Source: Bacillota bacterium
Lineage (GTDB): Bacteria; Bacillota; Clostridia; Lachnospirales; Lachnospiraceae
Length of the DNA: 18,336 bases
Direction of reading: 5' to 3'
NCBI GenBank assembly: GCA_023399455.1
Contig: JAEWPN010000212.1
Location: 1 to 18,336 of the forward strand
Made by a program: the position numbers and the translations under genes. Position 1 is the stretch's first letter; the number at the start of each line of letters is the position of its first letter. The notes beneath the pieces were generated by a model that was not told the DNA's origin, did not search any database, and was given only the letters and a program-made list of their open reading frames with translations. This document shows, in pieces, positions 1 to 7,698 of this stretch.

Positions 1-23
1 GCAATAAAACTGACAAAATTACA

Positions 24-52
24 TTGCATAGTTTTTCTAAACAGCGTATGAT
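24..52 (+). promoter_or_regulatory. Sigma-A-type promoter upstream of the DUF975 gene
   Basis: A -35-like TTGCAT (24-29) and a -10-like TATGAT (47-52) are separated by exactly 17 bases, about 60 bases before the start codon at 111. Each hexamer differs from the housekeeping consensus at only one or two positions. No operator-like repeat is obvious. Confidence 0.55.
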
Positions 53-110
53 ATATATCGATATGAATTGATTTCTTATTCGAAATGCATAGCGAAAGGG
101 ATGGGGAAAT

Positions 111-815
111 ATGTGGTCAAGAAGTGAATTAAAGAGCAGGGCAAAATGGGTTTTAAAGCAGTGTTATTGGAAAGCGGTGCTGGTCAGCCTCATATTGGCT
201 GTAATAACGGGCGAGCTATTCGGTAACTCGGGAAGCAACAGAGAGATAAGCGACACGATAAGGGAAAATGGAGGAATGCCGTATCTGGCTTTCATTATCA
301 CTACGATTATGGCGGTTCTCTTTGTTTTATTCGTGGTTGGGATCGCGATAGATATCTTCCTTTTCGGTCCTCTGGAGGTAAACATAAGACGGTTTTTCAT
401 TATTAGCAGAGTGGAACCGGCGGAGTTGAACGAGCTAGGCTTTAGTTTCAAGAATTCGTATATGAATGTAGTAAAAATACAATTTTTGCGGGGATTGTTC
501 AATTTCCTATGGTTCCTTCTTCTGATAGTTCCCGGAATTATCAAGTTCTATGAATATCGTATGATCCCTTATATCCTGGCGGAGCATCCGGAAATGGACA
601 GTCAGGAAGTATTCCGGCTCAGCAGGGATATGATGAACGGCGAGAAATGGAATACATTTGTGTTGGATCTGTCGTTTATCGGATGGAGGATTCTGGGTGC
701 GCTGACCTGCGGTTTATTGCTGGTATTTTACGTATGTCCGTATCAGAATCTGACTAATGTGGAATTATACGACGTGTTAAAGAACAAACTTTTCGGCTCC
801 GCTAATGTGGAATAA
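111..815 (+). CDS. DUF975 family integral membrane protein
   Basis: This 234-residue protein has the layout of the DUF975 family: a short charged N-terminus (WSRSELKSRAK) followed by several hydrophobic segments, at roughly residues 20-38, 55-88, 122-148 and 183-212. The motif around LLIVPGIIKFYEY, followed by a loop rich in PYILAEHPEM-type residues, is characteristic of the family as I know it. It should sit in the cytoplasmic membrane; the family's biochemical role is unknown. The ATG at 111 follows a GGGGA Shine-Dalgarno-like stretch and a good promoter lies upstream. The next gene, a chemoreceptor, starts 70 bases downstream on the same strand and could be co-transcribed. Confidence 0.85.
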   Translation: MWSRSELKSRAKWVLKQCYWKAVLVSLILAVITGELFGNSGSNREISDTIRENGGMPYLAFIITTIMAVLFVLFVVGIAIDIFLFGPLEVNIRRFFIISRVEPAELNELGFSFKNSYMNVVKIQFLRGLFNFLWFLLLIVPGIIKFYEYRMIPYILAEHPEMDSQEVFRLSRDMMNGEKWNTFVLDLSFIGWRILGALTCGLLLVFYVCPYQNLTNVELYDVLKNKLFGSANVE

Positions 816-885
816 GACATAAATGGAATGTACACAGGATAAAATGAAATCGAGCATATACGTAAGATAAAACGGAGGAAAACAA

Positions 886-2589
886 ATGAAACTCAGAACG
901 CAGATTTTATTGTTGGTCAGCGTACCTCTTTTGGCATTAGGAGCGATTACCTATACGATAGGAGCTCAGAGGATAACTGCTATTATGACGGATACAATAG
1001 AAAAAGGGCTCATATCGACGACAATAGCGGTAAGAGATACCATCGGCGCAGGAAGAGAGGGGGATTTTCGTTTAGATGAGAATGGTGATATGTGGAAAGG
1101 CGACAGCCTGAACATATCCCAGAGTACCGAAGTCGTGGACGATATCAAGGAAAACACCGGAATGGAAGTGACCGTTTTTTTCGGAGATACGAGATACATG
1201 ACCTCTGTAAAGGATGACAAGGGAGAACGCGTCATAGGGACCAAGGCATCGGATGAGGTAATCGAGACCGTATTGAAGGGCGGCAATGAATATTTTGCCC
1301 AGAGAGTGAATGTGGCGGGGGAAGAATTTTTTGCATATTATCTTCCCATATACAACAGCGATTCCAATACGCCGGTGGGAATGGTGTTCACCGGTATAAG
1401 CCAGGAAAAAGCGGAAGCATCTATCGATAATATCCTCAATAGCTTATTGGCCATCATATTGATTTCGGTCGTCCTTTTCGTTGCTTTGGCATGGGTAATT
1501 TCCAACGGAATTATAAAAGGCGTGAGAGCCGGAGTCGGAGCCATTGAAGAGGTGGCAAACGGCAACCTGACCGTGAGCATCGAGACGAAAGCGATGAAGC
1601 GTAAGGACGAGGTGGGAGAAATGCTTACCGCGGTGGTGAAGCTGAGAGAAGAACTGGTACGTCTGATCGGGCAGATAGCCGATAAGAGCGGGCAGGTACA
1701 TCACGAGGCCGAGATGCTGAGCAAGAAGACGGGAAGCGCATCGGAGATGATGGCTCAGGTGGAGAAGGCGACTTCGGATATTGCAGCAGGTGCCGGTTCT
1801 CAAGCGGAGGAGACACAGGAAGCTACGGAAAACATAGTGCTGATGGGCAACATGGTGGAAGAAACCAACAGAGAGGTGAGCAGCCTCGCGGATAATTCCA
1901 CTCAGATAAAAGCGTCGGGAGATTCGGCTACGGAGACTCTTCAGGAGCTCAATGACATTAACCGCAAGGTTACGGAAGCTATTGGCATTATATATGAGCA
2001 GACGAATACGACCAATGAGTCTGCAATGAAGATTAAAGAAGCTACCAACCTGATCACTTCTATTGCGGAAGAGACGAATTTATTGTCCTTGAACGCGACG
2101 ATAGAAGCGGCGAGAGCCGGAGAGCATGGCAGGGGATTCGCGGTGGTTGCAGCTCAGATCCAGAAGCTCGCCGAGCAGTCCAACGAGTCGGCAAGGCAGA
2201 TTGAAATCATCATTAATGATTTGATCCACGACTCTCAGGAAGCTGTGACGACGATGAACGAGATCCAGGAAATCATGAAGGAGCAGAATCTGAAAGTAAC
2301 CCGCACGGACGATAACTTCGACGAAGTAAAAGAGGGTATCAGTCAATCGATGTTCAGCATTAAGGCGATTGCCGACCAGACGAAGAAGCTGGATGAGGCG
2401 AGAGTCAAGGTGATCGACGGTGTGCAGAACCTTACCGCCATAGCACAGGAAAATGCGGCATCTACGGAAGAGACCTCGGCTTCTGTTATGGAGGTAAGTT
2501 CAATCGTGGAGAACATCGCGGCCAGCGCGGGGGATTTGGAAAAAATTGCGGACGAATTGAAGGAAAGTATCGGAACATTTCGGCTGTAG
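886..2589 (+). CDS. Methyl-accepting chemotaxis protein with single Cache sensor domain
   Basis: This transmembrane chemoreceptor would pass ligand signals to the CheA/CheW complex. It has 567 residues. The first membrane segment is at about 6-27, followed by an extracytoplasmic sensor of about 155 residues resembling the single-Cache (sCache_3) type, with GDTRYMTSV and the [12 protein letters not shown] strand. The second membrane segment is at about 186-208, followed by a HAMP linker to about 262 and a long coiled-coil signalling domain. The hairpin tip is unmistakable near residues 393-425 ([20 protein letters not shown], then HGRGFAVVA). The protein ends GTFRL, with no C-terminal pentapeptide for methylation-enzyme docking. 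A strong GGAGG (874-878) lies seven bases before the ATG, and a terminator follows. No other chemotaxis gene is visible, so this is a stand-alone receptor; its ligand cannot be read from the sequence. Confidence 0.96.
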   Translation: MKLRTQILLLVSVPLLALGAITYTIGAQRITAIMTDTIEKGLISTTIAVRDTIGAGREGDFRLDENGDMWKGDSLNISQSTEVVDDIKENTGMEVTVFFGDTRYMTSVKDDKGERVIGTKASDEVIETVLKGGNEYFAQRVNVAGEEFFAYYLPIYNSDSNTPVGMVFTGISQEKAEASIDNILNSLLAIILISVVLFVALAWVISNGIIKGVRAGVGAIEEVANGNLTVSIETKAMKRKDEVGEMLTAVVKLREELVRLIGQIADKSGQVHHEAEMLSKKTGSASEMMAQVEKATSDIAAGAGSQAEETQEATENIVLMGNMVEETNREVSSLADNSTQIKASGDSATETLQELNDINRKVTEAIGIIYEQTNTTNESAMKIKEATNLITSIAEETNLLSLNATIEAARAGEHGRGFAVVAAQIQKLAEQSNESARQIEIIINDLIHDSQEAVTTMNEIQEIMKEQNLKVTRTDDNFDEVKEGISQSMFSIKAIADQTKKLDEARVKVIDGVQNLTAIAQENAASTEETSASVMEVSSIVENIAASAGDLEKIADELKESIGTFRL

Positions 2590-2641
2590 GAGAAAATAAA
2601 TGACTGTGCGGACGCGTTAGCGGACTGCGTGGTATAGACGG

Positions 2642-2687
2642 ACACTCATTTCAGGGAAGGGAACCTGAGATGAGTGTGTTGTTTTTT
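2642..2687 (+). terminator. Rho-independent terminator of the chemoreceptor gene
   Basis: A 14-base arm (2642-2655) pairs with 2664-2677, with one G-U pair and an eight-base loop. A T-rich run (2679-2687) follows. It lies 53 bases after the chemoreceptor stop codon and separates it from the next transcription unit. Confidence 0.85.
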
Positions 2688-2754
2688 ATCAGCCGCTCGG
2701 TTATAATTTATTACGTAAGGATTTGTGCGGCAGATACGGAAAGTGGTGATCAGG

Positions 2755-3036
2755 GTGATTGATAAAGACAAATTTCAAGTTTTAAATTATGTAAAAAAAG
2801 AGGAATACATCGGCAGCATGGATGGAATGCGCTTTATGCTGAGAAAGAAAGCTTCGGGAGAAGAGACTAAGCTTGAGACCATCATCTGGCCGGAGCCTTT
2901 GGGATATGCCAAGACACCGGAAAGCAAGAAACAGCATATGGAGTTTGAGTTCAGCCAGCCGGGCCTGGAGGAAGCGATAGACTGGATGAACGGACAGTAT
3001 GGGCAGCTGAAGGAATTGTGGAATGTTATGAAGTAG
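2755..3036 (+). CDS. Small conserved protein of unknown function
   Basis: This short protein of about 93 residues starts V/MIDKDKFQVLNYVKK and contains GSMDGMRFML, an IIWPEPLGYAKTPESKK stretch, and a C-terminal EAIDWMNGQY helix. I recall similar small proteins in many Lachnospiraceae, sometimes labelled GNAT acetyltransferase, but I see no acetyl-CoA binding motif and do not assign a function. The frame is open from a GTG at 2725. I prefer the GTG at 2755 because the protein then begins IDKDKF and a purine-rich GGAAAGTGG sits at a workable distance upstream; both starts remain possible. It stands alone between the chemoreceptor terminator and the hydrolase operon. Confidence 0.7.
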   Translation: MIDKDKFQVLNYVKKEEYIGSMDGMRFMLRKKASGEETKLETIIWPEPLGYAKTPESKKQHMEFEFSQPGLEEAIDWMNGQYGQLKELWNVMK

Positions 3037-3091
3037 AAATATAAATAAAATTGGGGAATAATTTGGATAGGCTATTGCAGAAAGGGTGAGT

Positions 3092-4153
3092 ATGGATTTG
3101 AGAAGAGGGAAAGAAAATGGATTGTGGACAAAGGGACTGCGATTTCTCTGCACAGCGTCGGCGTTTCTCATATTGCCGGTCTATGTGGTGGCCCGGATAT
3201 TATTTAAAATCGCTATCGTGCGGGATAACGAAATCACATTTTTTAAACATCCTGCAGTAAGATATCTAATGGACGGCATCGGAGCTAAAATCGACGCCAT
3301 CAAAAATAACAGGCCGGAGGAGCAGGCAGAATCCGGCAAGGGCTTCGCGTGCTTTCGGCAGGAGATAGAAGCCGGAAAGGCATGGTTCCTTTCGCAGAAC
3401 AAGGAGAGAATCACGGTCACAAGCTATGACGGGTTAAAGCTCGCGGCATATTATCTTCCGGCGGAAGGCGATTCCGACAGGGTGATGATTCTGATGCACG
3501 GGTACCGCAACGATGGCTTCGGGGATTTCAGCGGTCTGGCGGAGTTCTATCACAGTATGGGTTATCATCTCCTCGTGCCTCATCAAAGGAGCCACGGGGA
3601 AAGCGAGGGAACCTATATCTGCTACGGCGTGAAGGAGCGGTATGATCTGAAGCAATGGGCGGAATATGCCGTTAGCCGTTTTGAGGGAAAGTGCAGCGTC
3701 TTTTTGTCAGGTATCTCTATGGGAGGGGCTACGGTGCTCATGGCAGCAGATCTGGAACTGCCGACTCAGGTAAAGGGAATCATAGCGGACTGTGCGTTTA
3801 CTTCGCCGTGGGATACTTTTTCTCATGTGATGAAGATGGATTATCATCTTCCGAGATTTCCGTTCTTATATGCGGCGGATTACGTATGCAGAAATAGAGC
3901 GGGATTTCGTTTCAAGGAATGCAGCACCATTTCGTGCATGAAAAGGAATAAGATTCCGGTGCTGTTCATACATGGCGGAAGCGACACTTTCGTGCCCACC
4001 GAAATGACCTATAAAAATTACGAGGCCTGCGCCGCCCCGAAGGAAATATTGATCGTGGATCAGGCGGCTCACGGAACGAGTAATCTGGTGGAGCCGGAGG
4101 TTTACCGCAGTACGGTAATAAATTTTATGGAGAAATGGACAGATGGAAATTAA
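3092..4153 (+). CDS. Membrane-anchored alpha/beta-fold hydrolase
   Basis: This serine hydrolase of the alpha/beta superfamily has 353 residues. A hydrophobic anchor (about residues 17-40) precedes the catalytic domain. The oxyanion-side motif ILMHGYRNDG and the strand HLLVPHQRSHGESEG are present. The nucleophile elbow GISMGG places the catalytic serine at residue 209. A candidate acid Asp lies in FIHGGSDTFVP and a candidate His in DQAAHGTS, so the triad looks complete. The layout resembles the YqkD/BAAT-like esterase group; the substrate is unknown. I chose ATG 3092 over the upstream GTG 3086 because the AGAAAGGG ribosome binding site would touch the GTG but is correctly spaced for the ATG. 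Its end overlaps the next start by 11 bases, indicating translational coupling. Confidence 0.9.
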   Translation: MDLRRGKENGLWTKGLRFLCTASAFLILPVYVVARILFKIAIVRDNEITFFKHPAVRYLMDGIGAKIDAIKNNRPEEQAESGKGFACFRQEIEAGKAWFLSQNKERITVTSYDGLKLAAYYLPAEGDSDRVMILMHGYRNDGFGDFSGLAEFYHSMGYHLLVPHQRSHGESEGTYICYGVKERYDLKQWAEYAVSRFEGKCSVFLSGISMGGATVLMAADLELPTQVKGIIADCAFTSPWDTFSHVMKMDYHLPRFPFLYAADYVCRNRAGFRFKECSTISCMKRNKIPVLFIHGGSDTFVPTEMTYKNYEACAAPKEILIVDQAAHGTSNLVEPEVYRSTVINFMEKWTDGN

Positions 4154-4715
4154 GGAACTGATACATTTTATAGGGCTGCTGGAAAAACTGAAATGCAATA
4201 CGAGGCATTCGTGGACCACCAGCGGAAGAAAGGAAAGCGTGGCGGAGCACAGCTTCATGCTGGCGGTCATGGCATACCTGGTGAAGGATGCCTTTCCGGA
4301 AACGGATATGAATAAGGTGATCGTGATGTGCCTTCTGCACGATTTCGGCGAGGCTGTGACCGGGGATATTCCTGCCTTTGAAAAGACCAGGACAGATGAA
4401 GACACGGAGGAGGAAGCGATTGCCGGCCTGCTTAGTGAACTGCCGGATAAGCAGAGAGAGGAAATGAGCGCTTTGTTCCGGGAGATGAAGGAGATGAAGA
4501 CGCCGGAAGCAAAGCTGTGCAAGGGGTTGGATAAGATGGAAGCAGTGCTGCAGCATAATGAGGCGGATATCAGCACGTGGCTGCCGCTGGAGTATGAGCT
4601 GCAGCTTAATTATGGAGAGAGAGAAGTGGAATTTTCTCCTTATCTTACAGCCTTGAAGGAGCAGTTGAATAAGGATAGCAGGAAGAAAATTGCTAAGGAA
4701 AAGGAAGCGATGTAA
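4143..4715 (+). CDS. HD-domain hydrolase, HDDC2/YfbR-like 5'-deoxynucleotidase
   Basis: This 190-residue metal-dependent HD phosphohydrolase has the ligands of the HDDC2/YfbR group: His36 (VAEHSF), the paired His66-Asp67 (LLHDFGEA) and Asp130 (GLDKMEAV). An RHSW stretch at residues 21-24 lies where YfbR has its conserved Arg-Trp. The family dephosphorylates deoxyribonucleoside 5'-monophosphates, a clean-up role in nucleotide metabolism; that this protein does so is inferred from family membership. The start overlaps the end of the hydrolase gene by 11 bases, and the HAD phosphatase gene follows 18 bases after the stop, so the three are probably co-transcribed. Length is typical of the family and no key residue is missing. 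Confidence 0.9.
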   Translation: MEIKELIHFIGLLEKLKCNTRHSWTTSGRKESVAEHSFMLAVMAYLVKDAFPETDMNKVIVMCLLHDFGEAVTGDIPAFEKTRTDEDTEEEAIAGLLSELPDKQREEMSALFREMKEMKTPEAKLCKGLDKMEAVLQHNEADISTWLPLEYELQLNYGEREVEFSPYLTALKEQLNKDSRKKIAKEKEAM

Positions 4716-4733
4716 TAAGCAGGAGAATAGAAG

Positions 4734-5567
4734 ATGGATATTAAGTGCATTGCGTTGGATTTGGACAGGACGACTTTGGATGCGCGGGGGAGGCTGTCCG
4801 AGGGTAACAGGGCAGCGCTTGAGCAGGCTATTGCTAGAGGGATACATGTTGTTGTGGCGAGCGGGCGTTCATTTCATACGCTGCCGGAAGAAATCAGGAG
4901 CTTCCCGGGAATAGAATATGCAGTAACCGGGAACGGCGCGGCGATGTATCATGTGCCTTCGGCAAAATGTCTGCATAAATATTTACTGGAGAAAGAGGAT
5001 GTACTCGCTATTATGAAGGAGACGGAAAGAGATGCTGTGTCGTATGAAGCTTTTATAGATGGAACGGCGTACGCCAGTAAGGAATATATTGAGAATCCGG
5101 AAGCCTTCGGCGCTTCCCCGGAAGCGGTGGAATACGTAAGGACGACCAGGTGTCTGAAGGAGGATATTGTTTCCTTCATCATGGAAAAGCAGGCGGTACT
5201 GGACAGCATAGATATCATAGTTAACGATGAAGTTAAAAAAAGAGATATATGGGGAAGGGTACAGAGACGAACAAATAAAGTTTACATAACTTCTTCGGTT
5301 CGTCAGCTCATCGAAATCTCTCACCAGAATGCGGGAAAGCATACCGGTGTCACGTATTTTATGGATTTGTTAGGATTAAGGCGCGAGGAAGTTGCGGCCT
5401 TCGGCGATGGAGATAACGATATTGACATGCTTCTCCATGTGGGACATGGAATTGCCATGGAGAACGCTTCGCAGGGATGCAAAGAGGCGGCGGACTATGT
5501 GACAAAGCGTCATGACGAGGATGGCGTGGCGTATGGAATGAGAGAAATACTGCGGGTGATCGATTGA
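4734..5567 (+). CDS. Cof-type HAD-superfamily phosphatase
   Basis: This 277-residue cytoplasmic phosphatase is of the Cof/YidA type (HAD type IIB cap). Motif I is LDLDRTTLD, with nucleophile Asp9 and acid/base Asp11. Motif II is the serine of VVVASGRS (Ser43). The motif III lysine is probably in NAGKHTG. Motif IV is GDGDNDIDM with metal ligands Asp225 and Asp229. The Cof signature GIAMENA follows directly. Such enzymes remove phosphate from sugar phosphates, PLP or flavin nucleotides; the substrate cannot be told from sequence. AGGAG sits about eight bases before the ATG. The next gene, rlmD-like, begins 37 bases after the stop on the same strand. Confidence 0.93.
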   Translation: MDIKCIALDLDRTTLDARGRLSEGNRAALEQAIARGIHVVVASGRSFHTLPEEIRSFPGIEYAVTGNGAAMYHVPSAKCLHKYLLEKEDVLAIMKETERDAVSYEAFIDGTAYASKEYIENPEAFGASPEAVEYVRTTRCLKEDIVSFIMEKQAVLDSIDIIVNDEVKKRDIWGRVQRRTNKVYITSSVRQLIEISHQNAGKHTGVTYFMDLLGLRREEVAAFGDGDNDIDMLLHVGHGIAMENASQGCKEAADYVTKRHDEDGVAYGMREILRVID

Positions 5568-5604
5568 TGGCAGCCGGAAATAAGAAAATGGGAGACGAGT
5601 CGTT

Positions 5605-7248
5605 ATGGACATAGGAAAGAAGAGAAATGAAGCCAGGGGAAACGGGAAGATAAATAAAGGCCCCGGCAGGAAAGGCACTGAGGGAGATGGTGCGAGAGCG
5701 AAAAGCGGAAACAGGAATACGAACGCGAGCGGAAAAGGAGAGAGGGGCAGAGATAAGGAGAAAGATAGGTGGGGAGAAGAACGCGGGAAGAGGGAAACAC
5801 GAGAAAGAGGTAATGGTGAGGGTTCACGGAGAAGTGAAGGGAAAGTAAGTGGAAGAGGAAATGGAAGCGTTGACAGAGATAAAGATAAGCGTAGAAATGA
5901 AAATGTAAATGGGGAGTGGAAAGCACGAGGGAAAAGCAGTGGAGAGAGCCTGCAGAGAAGTGACGGGAAAGTAAGTGGAAGAGGGAATAGAAATGTTGAT
6001 GGAGACAGAGATAAGCGTAGAAATGAAAATGTAAATGGGGACTGGAAAGCACGAGGAACAAAAGGAGAACCTGAAAAGGGTGGAAAGTTCAAGGCGAAAA
6101 ACAAAGACGGCCGATGCAGAGTGTCCAGAGAATGCGGCGGCTGTCAGATGATAGATGTGCCGTATCCCGAACAGCTCATAAGGAAGCATAAGGAAACGGA
6201 AAAGCTACTAAAGCCTTTCGTAAAGCTGGAAGGTATTATAGGCATGGACGAGCCGGAGCATTATAGAAATAAGGTGAATGCGGCTTTTACCCATGACAGA
6301 AAAGGCAAACCGCTGTCAGGGGTATACAAGGAGGGAACGCATTATATCATTCCTGTTGAGGAATGTCTGCTGGAAAATAAAAAGGCCGATGAAATTATCG
6401 GCTCTATCAGAGAGCTTCTTCCTTCCTTTAAAATTAAGACTTATGATGAGGACACGGGCTACGGGCTCCTTCGCCATGTGATGGTGCGCGTGGGATATAC
6501 CAGCGGGCAGATTATGGTAGTGCTTGTGCTCGCTTCGCCCATCATGCCTTCCAAGAACAATTTTGTGAAAGCGCTGCTCAAGCTTCATCCGGATATTACC
6601 ACGATCGTTATAAATGTGAACGACAGGAAGACAAGCATGGTTCTGGGGGATAAGGAGCAGGTGATATATGGAAAGGGTTATATCGAGGATAGTTTGAACG
6701 GCAAATCCTTCAAGATTTCGCCCAAATCCTTCTATCAGATCAATTCCGTGCAGACGCAGAAGCTCTATGGCAAGGCTATAGAATATGCCGGACTCACCGG
6801 AAAAGAAACGATACTCGATGCGTACTGCGGCATCGGTACTATCGGCATAATGGCAGCCGACAAGGCCAAACAGGTAATCGGTGTGGAATTAAATAAGGAT
6901 GCCGTGAAGGACGCCGTAATAAACGCCAAACAGAACCAAATATCCAACATCCAGTTCTATCAGAAGGATGCCGGTGAATTCATGGTGCAGCTTGCCGAGC
7001 AGGGAACGCAGATAGACACCGTATTCATGGACCCGCCCCGCGCAGGCAGCGACGAGGTATTCTTGAATTCACTGGTGGCATTGAAACCTAAAAAGGTAGT
7101 GTATGTTTCCTGCAATCCCGAAACGCTGGCGAGGGATCTGGAGTATCTGGTGAAGAAGGGGTATCGAGGGGTAAAGGGAGTGGCGGTGGATATGTTTCCG
7201 TTTACAACACACTGCGAAGTTTGTGTCGAAATTTGTCGCGTAAAATAA
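5605..7248 (+). CDS. rlmD: RlmD-like 23S rRNA (uracil-C5)-methyltransferase with basic low-complexity N-terminal extension
   Basis: This SAM-dependent RNA m5U methyltransferase of the TrmA/RlmCD family has 547 residues. Residues 1-165 are low complexity (Gly, Arg, Lys, Asn, Glu), with no TRAM domain. Fe-S cluster ligands follow as Cys171, Cys177 and Cys180 (CRVSRECGGC) with Cys254 in VEECLLE. The SAM motif is DAYCGIGTIG (405-414). FMDPPRAG is present and the catalytic Cys503 lies in VSCNPETLA. A general-base Glu538 is expected in HCEV near the C-terminus. By family knowledge it methylates a uridine in 23S rRNA. Lachnospiraceae homologues that I recall also lack TRAM but have shorter basic tails. 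GGGAG lies about ten bases before the ATG. The extension contains a 42-codon tandem duplication, reported separately. The exact target position is inferred, so the gene symbol is tentative. Confidence 0.9.
   Translation: MDIGKKRNEARGNGKINKGPGRKGTEGDGARAKSGNRNTNASGKGERGRDKEKDRWGEERGKRETRERGNGEGSRRSEGKVSGRGNGSVDRDKDKRRNENVNGEWKARGKSSGESLQRSDGKVSGRGNRNVDGDRDKRRNENVNGDWKARGTKGEPEKGGKFKAKNKDGRCRVSRECGGCQMIDVPYPEQLIRKHKETEKLLKPFVKLEGIIGMDEPEHYRNKVNAAFTHDRKGKPLSGVYKEGTHYIIPVEECLLENKKADEIIGSIRELLPSFKIKTYDEDTGYGLLRHVMVRVGYTSGQIMVVLVLASPIMPSKNNFVKALLKLHPDITTIVINVNDRKTSMVLGDKEQVIYGKGYIEDSLNGKSFKISPKSFYQINSVQTQKLYGKAIEYAGLTGKETILDAYCGIGTIGIMAADKAKQVIGVELNKDAVKDAVINAKQNQISNIQFYQKDAGEFMVQLAEQGTQIDTVFMDPPRAGSDEVFLNSLVALKPKKVVYVSCNPETLARDLEYLVKKGYRGVKGVAVDMFPFTTHCEVCVEICRVK
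5827..6058 (+). repeat. In-frame 126-base tandem duplication inside the rlmD-like extension
   Basis: Bases 5827-5932 align without gaps to 5953-6058 at an offset of exactly 126 bases (42 codons). The longest identical stretches include the part encoding DKRRNENVNG. The two copies encode GKVSGRGN...VNGEWKARG and GKVSGRGN...VNGDWKARG. A few substitutions have accumulated, so the duplication is not brand new, and the frame is preserved. Confidence 0.9.
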
Positions 7249-7437
7249 CAAATGGTAATGTATGTTATTTCTTCTATATGGTATTATGAAAAGAAAAGGT
7301 AGCTACTAAAAATTAATTTCAAAGTAGTTGATATTACTTGAAAATAGTGGATTGAATATCTGCCAATGCTGATAAACATTTACATCTTAAAACAGATGTT
7401 ATCAAAGCATATGCATGGGATATGTTGAAGATGTATT

Positions 7438-7479
7438 GACTCCCGGAATTTTTGTAGAACGTTCTGGGGGTCTGTTTTT
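7438..7479 (+). terminator. Rho-independent terminator-like hairpin
   Basis: GACTCCCGGAA (7438-7448) pairs with TTCTGGGGGTC (7462-7472) through two G-U pairs around a 13-base loop. TGTTTTT follows. It lies immediately after the short orphan open stretch described in the preceding spacer, which fits that stretch being the end of a former gene. Confidence 0.6.
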
Positions 7480-7503
7480 GTATTACAGGTAGAGATTAAA
7501 AAG

Positions 7504-7521
7504 AAAGTACTATTGTACTTT
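7504..7521. promoter_or_regulatory. 18-base palindrome (7-4-7), operator candidate upstream of the SWIM gene
   Basis: AAAGTAC and GTACTTT are perfect inverted arms around TATT. A TTGTAC (7513-7518) overlaps the right arm and could serve as a -35 element, with TATAAG at 7538-7543; the 19-base spacing is long. This is the layout expected of a repressor site over a promoter, but no cognate regulator is evident nearby. Confidence 0.35.
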
Positions 7522-7572
7522 GTCGGAGGATGTTTGATATAAGCTGAAAAAGCAGGCTGTTTCGAAGGGGTG

Positions 7573-7698
7573 ATGGTGTTAAATATGGAGAATTGGAAGG
7601 ACCTATTCAGACCTCACATTTTAGAACGTGGACTAAATTATTATGAAATGGGAGCAGTTGAGAATGTGCTGCAGTTGTCCCGATGCAAAGGATGGTAA
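7573..7698 (+). pseudogene. SWIM zinc-finger gene, N-terminal piece
   Basis: The opening MENWKDLFRPHILERGLNYY is the typical start of clostridial SWIM zinc-finger proteins. Candidate starts are ATG 7573, GTG 7576 and ATG 7585; AAGGGG (7565-7570) best serves the last two. After about 30 codons, near 7655-7668, the frame jumps: this piece runs into a stop at 7698, while the zinc-ligand motif continues in another frame. From the remembered family layout, roughly 35-45 residues that normally separate the start from the CxC motif have been deleted. The whole disrupted gene spans 7573-9174 and is co-directional with the PRiA4-type gene that follows. Confidence 0.75.

Larger units (their letters stand above)
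7243..7572 (+). other. Gene-free junction between the core block and the accessory tract
   Basis: Base composition turns AT-rich here. An AT-rich 8-base stem (7243-7250 with 7263-7270) overlaps the rlmD stop and may weakly end transcription. A 25-codon open stretch (about 7358-7435) encoding ISANADKHLHLKTDVIKAY then AWDMLKMY looks protein-like and may be the tail of a lost gene, but I cannot name it. A better terminator and a palindrome follow and are listed separately. Nothing else recognisable. Confidence 0.45.

Noticed and set aside
3866..4847. Two minus-strand open frames of about 240 codons opposite the HD and hydrolase genes
   Set aside because: They lie opposite genes with complete catalytic motifs, have no ribosome binding site and show no recognisable domain.
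5567..5614. 15-codon open frame starting at the HAD stop codon and ending inside the rlmD-like start
   Set aside because: MAAGNKKMGDESLWT has no family and no ribosome binding site of its own. It could be a frameshifted old start of the methyltransferase, but nothing supports this.
5376..6189. Several long overlapping open frames on the minus strand, rich in Ser, Phe, Leu and Pro
   Set aside because: They mirror the purine-rich strand of the rlmD-like extension. The monotonous composition, lack of ribosome binding sites and simultaneous openness of multiple frames mark them as shadows.
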